Assembly (NCBI GenBank): GCA_039588215.1
Contig: JBDHAD010000005.1
Coordinates: forward strand, 10,584 to 74,583
From: JBDHAC01 sp039588215
GTDB lineage: Bacteria > Gemmatimonadota > Gemmatimonadetes > Palauibacterales > Palauibacteraceae
Direction of reading: 5' to 3'
Length of the DNA: 64,000 nucleotides
In this document: positions 34,115 to 43,601 of the stretch, one piece after another
Layout: each line of letters opens with the position of its first letter
How positions within the stretch are numbered: position 1 is the stretch's first letter
Made by a program: the position numbers and the translations under genes
Notes under the pieces: model-generated
Seen by the model: only the letters and a program-made list of their open reading frames with translations
What the model was told of the DNA's origin: nothing
Database searches by the model: none

Positions 34115-36732
34115 GCTCGCGAGCCGTCACGGTCCTCGCCATCTCCTCGATCCACGCAATGTCGATGACCGCGTGCGACCGGACGGCGCCCTCGGTTTCG
34201 GAGTCCGGACCGGGTGTACCGCTGAGCCTGGCCGAGGAGCGGGTCCGAGCGATCTCCGACCTCCGATATGACCTGGAGCTTCGGATCCCGGAGGCGCTCG
34301 CGGATCCCGTCGAGGGTCACGTCGCGATCCACTTCCAGTGGCGTGGTGAGGGACCGCTCCTCCTGGACTTCGCCTCGAGCCCGGATGGCGTAGGATCCAT
34401 CCTGGTGAACGATCGGGATTCCGTCGAAGTGGATCTTCGCGACGAGCACCTATGGATCCCCGGCACGCTTCTGGGATCCGGGGAGAACCTGGTCGAGATC
34501 GAGTTCCAGGCGGGCGACGGCTCGCTCAACCGGAACGAGGAGTTCCTCTACACGCTGTTCGTTCCCGACCGCGCCCGATGGACGTTCCCCTCCTTCGATC
34601 AGCCTGACCTGAAAGCCCGTTACGTCCTCACGCTGCACGTGCCCGAGGGATGGCGCGCGGTGGCGAACGGGGAGACGCTGGAGGAGGTGGTCGAGGAACC
34701 ACTGCCCGATGGTCCGGGAGGCACGACGCTCCGCTTTGCACCGACGGAACCCCTCAGCACCTACCTGTTCGCGTTCGCGGCCGGTCGGTTCGATGTGGAG
34801 GAAACGGTCCGCGACGGTCGGCGGCTGCGGCTCTTCCACCGCGAGACCGACTCCGAAAAAGTGGCGCGCAACCTGGACGCGATCTTCGATCTGCACGCTA
34901 CGGCACTCGCCTGGCTGGAGGACTATACAGGGATTCCGTATCCGTTCGGGAAGTTCGACTTCGTGGCGGTGCCGTCGTTTCAGTACGGCGGGATGGAGCA
35001 CGCCGGAGCGATCCTGTATCGCGCCTCCAGCCTGTTTCTGGAGGAGTCGACCACGCAGGCCCAGTTGTTGGGTCGAGCGAGCGTGATCGCGCACGAGACC
35101 GCGCATATGTGGTTCGGCGATCTCGTGACTATGCGGTGGTTCGACGACGTGTGGATGAAGGAGGTGTTCGCCAACTTCATGGCCGCCAAGATCGTGAATC
35201 CTTCGTTCCCCGAGCTGAACCACGACCTGCGGTTCTTGCTCGCTCATTATCCGGCGGCCTATTCGGTGGATCGGACAGCGGGTGCGAACCCGATCCGTCA
35301 GCCGCTCGAGAACCTCAACGAGGCCGGGACGCTGTACGGGGCGATCATCTATCAGAAGGCGCCGATCGTGATGCGGCAGCTGGAGCGCCTCGTGGGCGAG
35401 ACGGAGCTGCGGGACGGACTCCGGAAGTACCTCAGCACGTATCAATTCGGGAACGCGAGTTGGCCCGACCTGATCGACATCCTGGACCAGCGGTCGCCGC
35501 TGGACCTCGCGGCGTGGAGCCGGGCCTGGGTCGAGGAGCCCGGGCGACCGACCATCACCGTGCAGATAGCTCGAACGGCCATCGGAGGCCGGGAGGGCGA
35601 CGGAGCGGAAGCGCCGCGGGTCACGGTGCGCCAGAGCGATCCCATGGGCCGCGGTCTCGTGTGGTCTCAGCCCCTCGGCTTCACGGCCGGGACCGACGAG
35701 GGTAGCATCACGACCGATGTGCGTCTTGGAGGGGAGGCCGCCTCGTTCGAGTTGGAGACGACCGAGCCCGACTTCGTGCTCGCGAACGGGGCCGGGGCCG
35801 GGTATGGGCTGTTTCGGCTGACCGAGGGAAGCCGGGAGCATCTCCTGCGAGCTCTACCATCCATCGGGGAACCGATCCCTCGCGCCGTCGCGTGGCTTTC
35901 GCTGTGGGACGAGCTACTCGAGGGGAGAGTGTCTCCGAGCGCGCTGGTGGATATCGCGCAGCGCGCGATCGAATCGGAGACGGAGGAGCTACTCCTCTCC
36001 CGAATCCTGGCCGACCTGGAAACCGCCTACTGGCGCTTCCTCTCGCCGGCCGAAAGGAACTCGGTGGGACCCGTGATCGAGCGGCTCTTGTGGTCGGGTC
36101 TCGAAAGCGCGCCGACCTCGACGCTCAAGGCGACCTACTTCCGGGCCTATGGGCGCCTGGGCTTGACCGGCGAAGCGGTCGGTCGCCTGCACGCCATCTG
36201 GAGCGGTGAGCAGGAGATCTCCGGGCTTCCGTTGTCCGAGCCCGATTATGTGGGGCTCGCATACCAGCTCGCGCTTCGCGAGGTGCCCGGGGCGGAGGAC
36301 ATTCTCGCCCGCCAGGAGGAGCGAATCGAGAACCCGGACCGCAAGGCTCGCTTCGCCTTCGTGCGGCCGGCGCTCTCGGCCGACCCGGCCGTCCGTGGCC
36401 GCTTCTTCGAGTCGCTGTCCGATCCGGCCAACCGCGAGCGCGAGCCGTGGGTGCTCCAGGCCGTCGGGTATCTCCACCACCCGCTGCGCGCCGATCACGC
36501 CGTACGGTACGTGCTCCCCAGCCTCGAGCTCTTGGAAGAGATCCAGCGAACCGGTGACATCTTTTTCCCCAAGCGCTGGCTGGACGCCACGCTCGGGGGG
36601 CATTCATCGATCGAGACGGCGGAGATCGTCCGCGCCTTCCTCGCCGAGCGCCCCGACTACGCACCGCGGCTGAGGGCCAAGATCCTCCAGTCGGCCGACA
36701 TGCTCTTCCGATCCGCACGTCTCCGCGGCTGA
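34111..36732 (+). CDS. M1-family zinc aminopeptidase, probable lipoprotein
   Basis: A protein of about 873 residues. The M1 exopeptidase motif GGMEHAG near residue 295 and HETAHMWFG near residue 328, with the third zinc ligand in WMKEVFANF, are all intact. A long C-terminal helical ERAP-like region follows. No ATG gives a sensible N-terminus: the proposed CTG overlaps the upstream stop (CTGA) and yields a signal ending MSMTAC, a plausible lipobox. An alternative GTG at 34054 would overlap the hydrolase by 61 bases. It should remove N-terminal amino acids from peptides in the periplasm. Confidence 0.82.
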   Translation: MSSRAVTVLAISSIHAMSMTACDRTAPSVSESGPGVPLSLAEERVRAISDLRYDLELRIPEALADPVEGHVAIHFQWRGEGPLLLDFASSPDGVGSILVNDRDSVEVDLRDEHLWIPGTLLGSGENLVEIEFQAGDGSLNRNEEFLYTLFVPDRARWTFPSFDQPDLKARYVLTLHVPEGWRAVANGETLEEVVEEPLPDGPGGTTLRFAPTEPLSTYLFAFAAGRFDVEETVRDGRRLRLFHRETDSEKVARNLDAIFDLHATALAWLEDYTGIPYPFGKFDFVAVPSFQYGGMEHAGAILYRASSLFLEESTTQAQLLGRASVIAHETAHMWFGDLVTMRWFDDVWMKEVFANFMAAKIVNPSFPELNHDLRFLLAHYPAAYSVDRTAGANPIRQPLENLNEAGTLYGAIIYQKAPIVMRQLERLVGETELRDGLRKYLSTYQFGNASWPDLIDILDQRSPLDLAAWSRAWVEEPGRPTITVQIARTAIGGREGDGAEAPRVTVRQSDPMGRGLVWSQPLGFTAGTDEGSITTDVRLGGEAASFELETTEPDFVLANGAGAGYGLFRLTEGSREHLLRALPSIGEPIPRAVAWLSLWDELLEGRVSPSALVDIAQRAIESETEELLLSRILADLETAYWRFLSPAERNSVGPVIERLLWSGLESAPTSTLKATYFRAYGRLGLTGEAVGRLHAIWSGEQEISGLPLSEPDYVGLAYQLALREVPGAEDILARQEERIENPDRKARFAFVRPALSADPAVRGRFFESLSDPANREREPWVLQAVGYLHHPLRADHAVRYVLPSLELLEEIQRTGDIFFPKRWLDATLGGHSSIETAEIVRAFLAERPDYAPRLRAKILQSADMLFRSARLRG

Positions 36733-36902
36733 CCCGGCCCGCCGGGCGCGCGTCGTCCCTTGGACGGCTAGCCTGGTCGCCCTCATATCGCTGACCCACC
36801 TGTCCGCGTGCTCGATGGGCTTGGCTCGGTGGCCGACGTGGAGCGAGTGGCGGCAACGTGCCCCCGAGCTCGGCCGTGACCGTTTCGGCCCTCGTGTCCG
36901 GC

Positions 36903-37592
36903 CTACGACACCCCTGAGACCCCGTACCGCTCGAGCACCCAGTCCACCGCGCTCGCCAGATCCGGTGCGATGGCGGCGGGCTCGACATCCGCGGGGTGCG
37001 GCTCGCCCGCCCGATTCACCCAGACCACGTCGAACCCGAGCTTGGCGGCGGGCCGAACATCGTGAAACAGACTCTGCGCCAGGTGTAGCATGCCGCCTCG
37101 CTCGCCCCCCACTTCCTCCAAAGCTCGATCGAAGTGCGCCCTCGCCGGCTTGTAGCTCCGGAGACTCTGGGCCGTGACGAGCAGATCGAACGTGACGTCG
37201 AAGTGCTGCAGCGTACCCGACAGCAGGTCATCATCGATGTTGGACAGGATCCCGAGGCGGAAGCCGGCCGCCGTCAGCCGGACGAGCGACTCGTTCGTGT
37301 CGTGGAAGGGAGTCCAACCCGGGATGCTCGCCGGCACAGACCCCGCGCGCTCTCCGCTGATCTCCCACTCGTTCCGTCGCGCGAGCTCGAGTGTGACCTC
37401 GGTCAGCAGCTGGCGATACGGCCGGTATTCGCTCGTCTTGAGATCATCCTGGATCGCGTAGAACGAACCGAGCAATTCGTCGTCCGAGAACGAGGCGGAC
37501 CCGGGGCACGCTCTCCGCACCGCACCCGCGATTCCACGGTCCCAGTCGATCAGCGTGCCGTAACAGTCAAAGGTCAGTAGCTCGGGTCGCAT
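36903..37592 (-). CDS. HAD-superfamily type II haloacid dehalogenase-like hydrolase
   Basis: A 229-residue protein. HAD motif I is FDCYGTLIDW with nucleophile Asp near residue 9, motif II is ILSNIDDD near residue 117, motif III is SYKPARAHF, and motif IV is FHDVRPAAKLGFDVVWVNR. The Cys-Tyr-Gly form of motif I is typical of L-2-haloacid dehalogenases, although many members are phosphatases. It lies 49 bases after the PPOX gene on the same strand. Confidence 0.85.
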   Translation of the reverse strand: MRPELLTFDCYGTLIDWDRGIAGAVRRACPGSASFSDDELLGSFYAIQDDLKTSEYRPYRQLLTEVTLELARRNEWEISGERAGSVPASIPGWTPFHDTNESLVRLTAAGFRLGILSNIDDDLLSGTLQHFDVTFDLLVTAQSLRSYKPARAHFDRALEEVGGERGGMLHLAQSLFHDVRPAAKLGFDVVWVNRAGEPHPADVEPAAIAPDLASAVDWVLERYGVSGVS

Positions 37593-37641
37593 CGCTTTCT
37601 CAGACCTGCTTCTTCAGCGTCGCCGTCTCGGGGTCGTCTTC

Positions 37642-38241
37642 TCAGAGCTCGATCAGACCAGCGCTCCCGAGCGCGTCGGGATCGTCGTCCAGCGGCCCGT
37701 TCGGTCCGCCCCTGCGCGCCTTCGCGCTTGCCTCCTCGATCGCGACTTCGACTAGCGCCGTAGCCGTGAGGTGTCCCGCGGGTGCCGGTTCGTAATCCAC
37801 GCCTTCCTCGCGTCCCGGGAAGTAGCGCCGCACCATGCGCTCGAGGAGCCGCGCTTTCTCGCCGGGATCCTCGACCAGACGACCCTGGCCGAAGCACACG
37901 ACGCTGCGGTAGTTCATCGAGTGGTCGAGGGCCGTGCGGGAGTACACGAGGTGGTCCAGGTGCGTGACGGCGACGCACACCGGCGCCCCGCCGGCGAGGT
38001 GCCGCATGGCGCGCCCCTTGGTCGATCCGTGCAGGTACAGCCGGTCGACGCCGTCGGGCTCGTCGCTCGCGCGCGGCTCGAAGTGGTAGGACATCGGGAT
38101 CACGAAGGGCTGTCCGTCGATCACGAACCCGAGGTGCGCCACGCGCCCGGCGGAGAGAATCTCCGGGATCTCATCCGGAACGGACCGTTCGGGGTGGCTC
38201 CGTAACCGCGTCCGCGTCGAATCCGGTTCGCCTTCTGTCAT
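37642..38241 (-). CDS. Pyridoxamine 5'-phosphate oxidase-like flavoprotein
   Basis: A 199-residue protein of the PPOX split-barrel fold. The start MTEGEPDS has AGGAAGG directly upstream; another ATG at 38277 is possible. Core signatures are GRVAHLGFVIDGQPFVIPMSY, LYLHGSTKGRAM, VCVAVTHLDHLVYSR and YRSVVCFGQGRLVED, which resemble the NimA-like and FMN-binding groups. It probably binds FMN, F420 or haem. It is the first gene of the pair with the HAD protein. Confidence 0.78.
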   Translation of the reverse strand: MTEGEPDSTRTRLRSHPERSVPDEIPEILSAGRVAHLGFVIDGQPFVIPMSYHFEPRASDEPDGVDRLYLHGSTKGRAMRHLAGGAPVCVAVTHLDHLVYSRTALDHSMNYRSVVCFGQGRLVEDPGEKARLLERMVRRYFPGREEGVDYEPAPAGHLTATALVEVAIEEASAKARRGGPNGPLDDDPDALGSAGLIEL

Positions 38242-38333
38242 GCCTTCCTGCCGAGAGGTCACTACCTTTTCCTCCATATCGAGCCTCGGGCGCCGCAAGC
38301 TAATCGCTCCCGGAATACACAGAAACCGCCGCC

Positions 38334-39245
38334 GTGACAGAACCTCTCAACCGCTTCGCCGGAGCCGCGCTGGACCGCGCCACCGACCGGCGCACGGACG
38401 CCACGTGGCTCGCACGGCGGCTCGGGGACTCCAGCAGCCGCGTGGTCCCCGTGTGGGAGGCGCACAGCCTCGTGAGCCGGGAGGAGCCGCTTCATCCGAT
38501 CCTCCTACCCGCCGATCACCCGGTGGCCCGGGACACCGGCGCAGTGGGCCCGATCTTCCTGGGGCTGGACGAAGTGGGAGCGCTATTCGCGGTCGGGGTC
38601 CGAACGTCGGGGAACGATCGCCCGCCGCTCGAGGACCTGGGCGAGTTCAAGAACCTGCACCGGATAGGCGCGCTGCTCGGTCAGGAAGCGGGCGCTTTGC
38701 TGGCCTACGCGCGAGCGATGGTGGCCTGGCACGAGCGGCACCGCTTCTGTGGCACGTGCGGGCAACCGACCGAGAGCGCCGAGGGCGGGCACCTCCGTCG
38801 CTGTACCGACGACGCATGCCGGTCCGAGCATTATCCGCGCACGGACCCCGCCATCATCGTGCTCGTGGAAGACGGGGACCGGTGTCTTCTGGGGCGGAAG
38901 GCCGAGTGGCCACCCGGTATGCACTCGACCATCGCGGGCTTCGTCGAGCCGGGTGAGAATCTGCGGGAGGCAGTCATCCGCGAAGTGTTGGAGGAGACCG
39001 GGATCGAGGTCGGCGAGGTGGCGTTCCACTCCTCGCAGCCGTGGCCGTTTCCGTCTTCTCTCATGCTCGGCTTCATGGCCACGCGCGTGGGGGGCGAGCT
39101 CCGAGTCGACCCCATGGAGTTGGAGGACGCGCGGTGGTTCGAGCGCGCACGCATACGGGAGTTGGTCGTTGCGGGGGAGCTGAGGCTCCCGGGGCGGGTC
39201 TCGATCGCGCGGCGACTGATCGAAGAATGGTTGGGCCCGGAGTGA
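38334..39245 (+). CDS. nudC: NADH pyrophosphatase NudC
   Basis: A 303-residue protein with GTG start. The zinc ribbon is CGTCG near residue 140 with two later cysteines (CTDDAC). The Nudix box GFVEPGENLREAVIREVLEETGI runs in two halves near residues 201-224, followed by the NudC marker SQPWPFPSSLM. NudC hydrolyses NAD(H) to NMN and AMP and removes NAD caps from RNA. Its stop overlaps the next start (GTGA). Confidence 0.93.
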   Translation: MTEPLNRFAGAALDRATDRRTDATWLARRLGDSSSRVVPVWEAHSLVSREEPLHPILLPADHPVARDTGAVGPIFLGLDEVGALFAVGVRTSGNDRPPLEDLGEFKNLHRIGALLGQEAGALLAYARAMVAWHERHRFCGTCGQPTESAEGGHLRRCTDDACRSEHYPRTDPAIIVLVEDGDRCLLGRKAEWPPGMHSTIAGFVEPGENLREAVIREVLEETGIEVGEVAFHSSQPWPFPSSLMLGFMATRVGGELRVDPMELEDARWFERARIRELVVAGELRLPGRVSIARRLIEEWLGPE

Positions 39246-40411
39246 ATCGCATGCGAACGACCTCGCTCGTGACCTGGCTCGCGCTGAGTGCCGGGTGCGT
39301 CACGAGCGGGTGCTTCCGCGAGACCGATGTCGGGAGCCGTGCGGCGCCCGCCACGGGATCCGTCACCGTCGAGACCGTCGCCGAGGGGTTGGTGGTGCCG
39401 TGGGGCATCGCGTTCACACCCGATGGCCGGACCCTCGTGACGGAGCGGCCGGGGCGAATTCGGGTCGTCGAGGATGGGGTCCTGCGTCAGGAGCCGTGGA
39501 TCAACCTCGAGGGCAGCGTCGGTGCGACAGGCGAAGCCGGGCTCATGGGGATCGCGGTGTCGCCCGACTTCGCAGAGACGGGACATGTGTTCGTTTGCGT
39601 CACCCAACGCAGGCGGGTCCCCGGAGGCGCCGCGAACGACGTGATGCGCTTCTCGGATCGGGCCGGAAGCGGAACCGAGCCCACGATCATCGTGATGGGC
39701 CTGCCGGCCGCCATGTTCCACGCCGGGTGCGCGCTCGCCTTCGGACCCGACGGGATGTTGTACGTGACGACCGGAGATGCGCGTCGACCGAGCGAGGCCG
39801 GGCGGCAGGGGTCGCTGGTCGCCAAAGTCCTCAGGTACACGCCCGAAGGGGAGATCCCGCCCGACAATCCGTTCCCGGACTCGCCCGCCTGGGCGTCGGG
39901 GCTGCGGAACGCCCAGGGGCTGGCGTGGCATCCGGAAACGGGGGACCTGTTCGCGACCGAGCATGGACCGAGCGGGTTTCCCGATGAACGCTTCCGCCGG
40001 AACGACGACGAGGTGAACGTGGTCCTGCGAGGGGCGGACTACGGATGGCCGGCGGTCTCCGGCGCTCGTGGTGGAGATCGCTTCGTCCTGCCTCTCATCG
40101 TTTGGAGCCCGGCCGTGGCTCCATCGGGAATCGCATTCTACGAGGGGCCCAACGACGCGTGGCAGGGGAGCGTCTTCGTGGGGACCCTGCGCGGACAGCA
40201 GCTTCAACGCCTCGTGCTGGCCCCGGCTTCCGGGAGAGTGCCGTGGAGCGTCGCTCGCGAGGAGGTCTACCTGGATGAGGAGTTTGGGCGCATTCGGGCG
40301 GTGGGGATGGGCCCCGACGGCTACCTCTACATCACGACCAGCAACCGGGACGGACGCGGCGCGGTCACCCCGAGCGACGACCGCCTGCTGCGCTTGATCC
40401 CCGTGCCCTGA
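39242..40411 (+). CDS. PQQ-dependent sugar dehydrogenase-like lipoprotein
   Basis: A 389-residue protein. GTG at 39242 overlaps the nudC stop; ATG at 39251 is an alternative. A lipobox-like LSAGC near residue 19 suggests lipid attachment. The glucose/sorbosone dehydrogenase propeller is recognised by VVPWGIAFTPDGRTLVTERPGRI, GLMGIAVSPDF, FGPDGMLYVTTGD, GLRNAQGLAWHPETGDL and EHGP motifs. Homologues oxidise aldoses with PQQ in the periplasm; whether this cell makes PQQ is not visible here. Confidence 0.85.
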   Translation: MNRMRTTSLVTWLALSAGCVTSGCFRETDVGSRAAPATGSVTVETVAEGLVVPWGIAFTPDGRTLVTERPGRIRVVEDGVLRQEPWINLEGSVGATGEAGLMGIAVSPDFAETGHVFVCVTQRRRVPGGAANDVMRFSDRAGSGTEPTIIVMGLPAAMFHAGCALAFGPDGMLYVTTGDARRPSEAGRQGSLVAKVLRYTPEGEIPPDNPFPDSPAWASGLRNAQGLAWHPETGDLFATEHGPSGFPDERFRRNDDEVNVVLRGADYGWPAVSGARGGDRFVLPLIVWSPAVAPSGIAFYEGPNDAWQGSVFVGTLRGQQLQRLVLAPASGRVPWSVAREEVYLDEEFGRIRAVGMGPDGYLYITTSNRDGRGAVTPSDDRLLRLIPVP

Positions 40412-40472
40412 GAATCGTGGATTCACTCGACACCGTCATCGCGGGGACCGAATGGTGGGCAAAGGGGGTTCG

Positions 40473-41939
40473 ATGTTGAGGGTGGTGCCTCTGCGCCTCG
40501 GGCGGATGACAATGGATCCGAGTAGAGCAGCTGCCATGCCTTTCAAGCGCGATGTTCTTCGGCTCACGATTCTCATTCTGGCTCACGTTCACCAGCCGGT
40601 CTCTGCGCAGTCCGGATCCCCGATCCAGGCTGGGGAGAACATCCTCGTCAGTGGAGACGCACCTGGCCTGCCACACGTCGAGCCTCACCTATCGGCCAAT
40701 CCGACAGACCCCGATAACCTCGTCGCCGCAACGATCGTAATCGACGACACCGGGGCGTGGACTTGCGCCGTGTTAGCCACATTCGATGGCGGCAAGGCCT
40801 GGGTGCGGACCACTCCGATGAGGCGAGAGCTCTTCGAAGATTGCGGGGATCCATGGGTCGCCTTCGCGCCAAATGGAGATGCCTATTTCTCAGCCATGAT
40901 CGGGCAGGACTCATTGGGGCAGCATTCGGAAAGGACGTTTGTATTTCGGTCCGAAGATGGGGGTCGTTCGTGGTCCGCACCGACTGTGGTGCCTCTCGGT
41001 GAGGGAGGCGCGTCAGTAGATCACCCCTCTATCGTCGTCGACAATACCGGTGGCCCATCGTCTGGTACCGTCTATGTCATCGCGACACAAGCTTACCGGC
41101 CCAGGGCCGAACAGACCGACTATCATCACCACCCGATTATTCTGAGCCACTCTTCCGATCAAGGAAAGTCCTTTTCACCGCCGACCAGAATCCTCCCCAC
41201 GAACCTGGTTCATCAGGCGGGTACGCCCGTCGTGCTGTCGGACGGCACTGTGGCCTTCACCTTCTATGACTTTGCCCCCTGGGACCATAGCCGTCTGTTG
41301 GAGACGCGGCGCATTTGGACCGTTACGTCTACCGATGGCGGTCGCACCATTTCGCTGCCGGCCTTGGTAGCGGAGATATCGAGTGATCCTCAGTTCGCGA
41401 CCCTGGCTGTGGATCCATCTTCCTCGAGTACATTCCGCGACCGTCTGTACTCGGTGTGGACGCGTTTTGAGGCGGCACCGCGAGGTATCTCTTTGGCCTA
41501 TTCGAGTGATCGGGGGAGAACGTGGTCGACCCCGACCGGGGTGGACGATGATGACCGTGACGAGACTGAGCAGCGTATCCCGGTGATAGCCGTCAACCGC
41601 GAGGGCGTGGTCGGTGTTGCGTGGTACGATGCTCGCCGCGCCGCCTCGAGCACCTGTTTCGATGTGTTCTTCGCCGCCTCGTTGGATGGTGGCGACACCT
41701 TCCTTCCCAATGTGCGGGTCTCCGATACGGAGTCGTGTTCCGATCCCAACGTTCCGGGAAACGTCATGGGCAGCTTCGACGCAGCTCGAATATGGCCGGC
41801 AGGTGGCCACTACTTCGGCCTCGCGGCCGATCTCGAAGGGGTCTTTCACGTCCTGTGGGCCGATAGTCGAGCCGGTGTCTTTCAGCTCTGGACGACGACC
41901 CTCACGGTGAACGCCGAATCGGCTCGTCCAGCAGAGTAG
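40473..41939 (+). CDS. BNR-repeat sialidase-like exported protein
   Basis: A protein of up to 488 residues. ATG at 40473 has AAGGGGG upstream; starting at 40536 gives a more normal signal peptide (MPFKRDVLRLTILIL, ending VSAQ). Asp-box motifs recur: RSEDGGRSWSAP, SSDQGKSFSPP, STDGGRTISLP, SSDRGRTWSTP and SLDGGDTFLPN. This is the six-bladed sialidase/neuraminidase propeller type, but the arginine triad cannot be placed, so enzymatic activity is unproven. Codons are noticeably more AT-rich than in neighbouring genes, a possible sign of transfer. Its 3' end overlaps the sirtuin gene by 38 bases. Confidence 0.75.
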   Translation: MLRVVPLRLGRMTMDPSRAAAMPFKRDVLRLTILILAHVHQPVSAQSGSPIQAGENILVSGDAPGLPHVEPHLSANPTDPDNLVAATIVIDDTGAWTCAVLATFDGGKAWVRTTPMRRELFEDCGDPWVAFAPNGDAYFSAMIGQDSLGQHSERTFVFRSEDGGRSWSAPTVVPLGEGGASVDHPSIVVDNTGGPSSGTVYVIATQAYRPRAEQTDYHHHPIILSHSSDQGKSFSPPTRILPTNLVHQAGTPVVLSDGTVAFTFYDFAPWDHSRLLETRRIWTVTSTDGGRTISLPALVAEISSDPQFATLAVDPSSSSTFRDRLYSVWTRFEAAPRGISLAYSSDRGRTWSTPTGVDDDDRDETEQRIPVIAVNREGVVGVAWYDARRAASSTCFDVFFAASLDGGDTFLPNVRVSDTESCSDPNVPGNVMGSFDAARIWPAGGHYFGLAADLEGVFHVLWADSRAGVFQLWTTTLTVNAESARPAE

Positions 41940-42681
41940 GAACGGCCTCGGCAGCGCGGGCCCGGATCGAGACGACAGTCGTCGATGTCAAAGGCGTCGC
42001 GTCCGGATTCACCTCGATGATGGCGCCGCCCGCGTGCGCCGTGACCGTGGCCAAGCTCGCGGCCGGTTGCACCACCGCGCTCGTCCCCACCACCAGGCAT
42101 GCCCCGGCGCGGGCGGCGAGCCCGAACGCCTCGGCCAGGACGCGCTCGTCCAGCGGCTCTCCGAACCAGACCACGTCGGGTCGTACGAGGGTACCGCACG
42201 CGCGGCAGGTCGGGAGGGTCTCCGTCGAGGTCGCGTCGATCGGGTCGCGGTGCGGGTAGCGTTCGCGGCACCGCGTGCACCTCACGCGAAACAGCGACCC
42301 GTGCAGCTCGATCGGCTCCGCCCCTGCCCCGGTGGCCGCCTCTTCCGCCGCCAGGCCATGCAGACCGTCCACGTTCTGGGTCACTATATGAACCCCCTCG
42401 CGCCGGAGAGCCCAGCGGGCGAGAGCCAGGTGCGCGGCATTCGGCCGGCAGGCGGCGACCAACTCCCTCCGCCAACCGTACCACTCCCAAACCAGCCGTG
42501 GGTCGCGCGCGAAGGCCCCGGGGGTGGCGAGCTCCTCAGGGCGGTGTCGCTTCCACAGTCCGTCGGGTCCCCGGAATGTCGGGACCCCGGAGTCCGCGCT
42601 GATCCCGGCCCCGGTGAGAATGACCACGTCCGACGCGTCCTCGAGCAATCCTCTGGCTCGCTCGATCTCCGCTTCGCTCAT
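41902..42681 (-). CDS. cobB: NAD-dependent protein deacylase (sirtuin, CobB-like)
   Basis: A 259-residue Sir2 protein with GGAGAG before the ATG. Motifs are GAGISADSGVPTFRG near residue 24, TQNVDGLH near 101, catalytic His in ELHGSLF (His127) and the zinc ribbon with two pairs of cysteines (CTRC and CRAC). Tyr68 and Arg71 in WYGWRR match the Y-x-x-R pocket of class III sirtuins such as SIRT5 and E. coli CobB that remove succinyl groups. So it may be a desuccinylase as well as a deacetylase. It overlaps the EamA transporter gene by four bases. Confidence 0.9.
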   Translation of the reverse strand: MSEAEIERARGLLEDASDVVILTGAGISADSGVPTFRGPDGLWKRHRPEELATPGAFARDPRLVWEWYGWRRELVAACRPNAAHLALARWALRREGVHIVTQNVDGLHGLAAEEAATGAGAEPIELHGSLFRVRCTRCRERYPHRDPIDATSTETLPTCRACGTLVRPDVVWFGEPLDERVLAEAFGLAARAGACLVVGTSAVVQPAASLATVTAHAGGAIIEVNPDATPLTSTTVVSIRARAAEAVPTLLDEPIRRSP

Positions 42682-43592
42682 GGCTCTCTCCCTCGCTCGG
42701 CGCCAACCCGCCCTTGCGCTCCCGGGGCCCCGGCCTGAGCGACCGCGCGTCTGCGTCCCAGCGCGGCGGTGCTCCCGATGATCAGGGTGGCGCCGACGGC
42801 GCTCAGCGCGTCGGGCCGCTCCGAGAAGAACAGCAGTCCCCACACGGCCGCGAACACGATCTGGAGATACCCGATAGCCATCGCCCGCCCGGCCGGCTCG
42901 AGCGAGAGACCACGCGTCATGCAGAGTTGGGCGACGTGCGTCGTGACACCGACTCCAGCCAGGGCGAGCCAGGCGATCGGAGACGGCCACACCATGTTGG
43001 GCGCGGCCGTCGGAATCGCCCCGACCGTCGTAACGACCGCGAAATAGTGCACGATGACGAGTGGGTGCTCGGTGGCGCTCAGCCGGCGCACGGTCACGTA
43101 CGCGCACGCGCTCAGGATCGCGCCGGTGAGCGCGATGCCCACGGCCAACGGGTCCAGACGCGCGCCGTTCCCGCCGAACAGGAAGTCGGGCCGGGCGATC
43201 AGGAGGACGCCCGTCAGGCTGGCGACTACACTCCCCGAGTCGCGCAGCCGAATCGGCTCCGCGAGCACGATCGCGGCGATCACCGCCGTGAAGACGGGGT
43301 TCGTAAAATGGATTACGGTAGCTGCTGCAAGTGGAAGGTGTACAACCGCATAGAAGAACGCGCTCAGCGCCGCAAACCCGAACAGCCCGCGGACGATCAG
43401 AAGTCGCGGCTGGTTGCCCTTCGCCGGGATCCCCATGACGCGGAGCGTGCCGTAGCTGAGCGCTACGGTGAACACTCCGCGCAGGAGCACGATCTCCTGG
43501 CTGGGGATCGTGCGCCCGACCGCCTTCGCGAGGGCGCTCATGAGGCTGAACGAGAAGGCGGCCGCCACCATGAAGCGGAGGCCCGGCGACAA
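42678..43592 (-). CDS. EamA/DMT-family transporter
   Basis: A 304-residue protein with ten hydrophobic helices in two EamA halves (residues 8-145 and 150-285). Features include SFSLMSALAKAVGR, the VIHFTNPVFTAVIAAIVLAEP motif, and GYLQIVFAAVWGLLFFSE in the second half. A TTG start is chosen because the ideal ribosome-binding sequence GGAGGTGATC lies nine bases before it, while the GTG within that sequence is too close. DMT proteins export or import metabolites such as amino acids. It is translationally coupled to the sirtuin. Confidence 0.85.
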   Translation of the reverse strand: MSPGLRFMVAAAFSFSLMSALAKAVGRTIPSQEIVLLRGVFTVALSYGTLRVMGIPAKGNQPRLLIVRGLFGFAALSAFFYAVVHLPLAAATVIHFTNPVFTAVIAAIVLAEPIRLRDSGSVVASLTGVLLIARPDFLFGGNGARLDPLAVGIALTGAILSACAYVTVRRLSATEHPLVIVHYFAVVTTVGAIPTAAPNMVWPSPIAWLALAGVGVTTHVAQLCMTRGLSLEPAGRAMAIGYLQIVFAAVWGLLFFSERPDALSAVGATLIIGSTAALGRRRAVAQAGAPGAQGRVGAERGREP

Positions 43593-43601
43593 TCCCTTCG
43601 C

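Noticed and set aside
36733..36902. Lipoprotein-like signal (SLVALISLTHLSACS) in the plus frame between the M1 peptidase and the HAD gene
   Set aside because: No start codon precedes it in frame, and the frame soon runs into the antisense of the HAD gene. It may be a chance match or a remnant, but cannot be supported as a gene.
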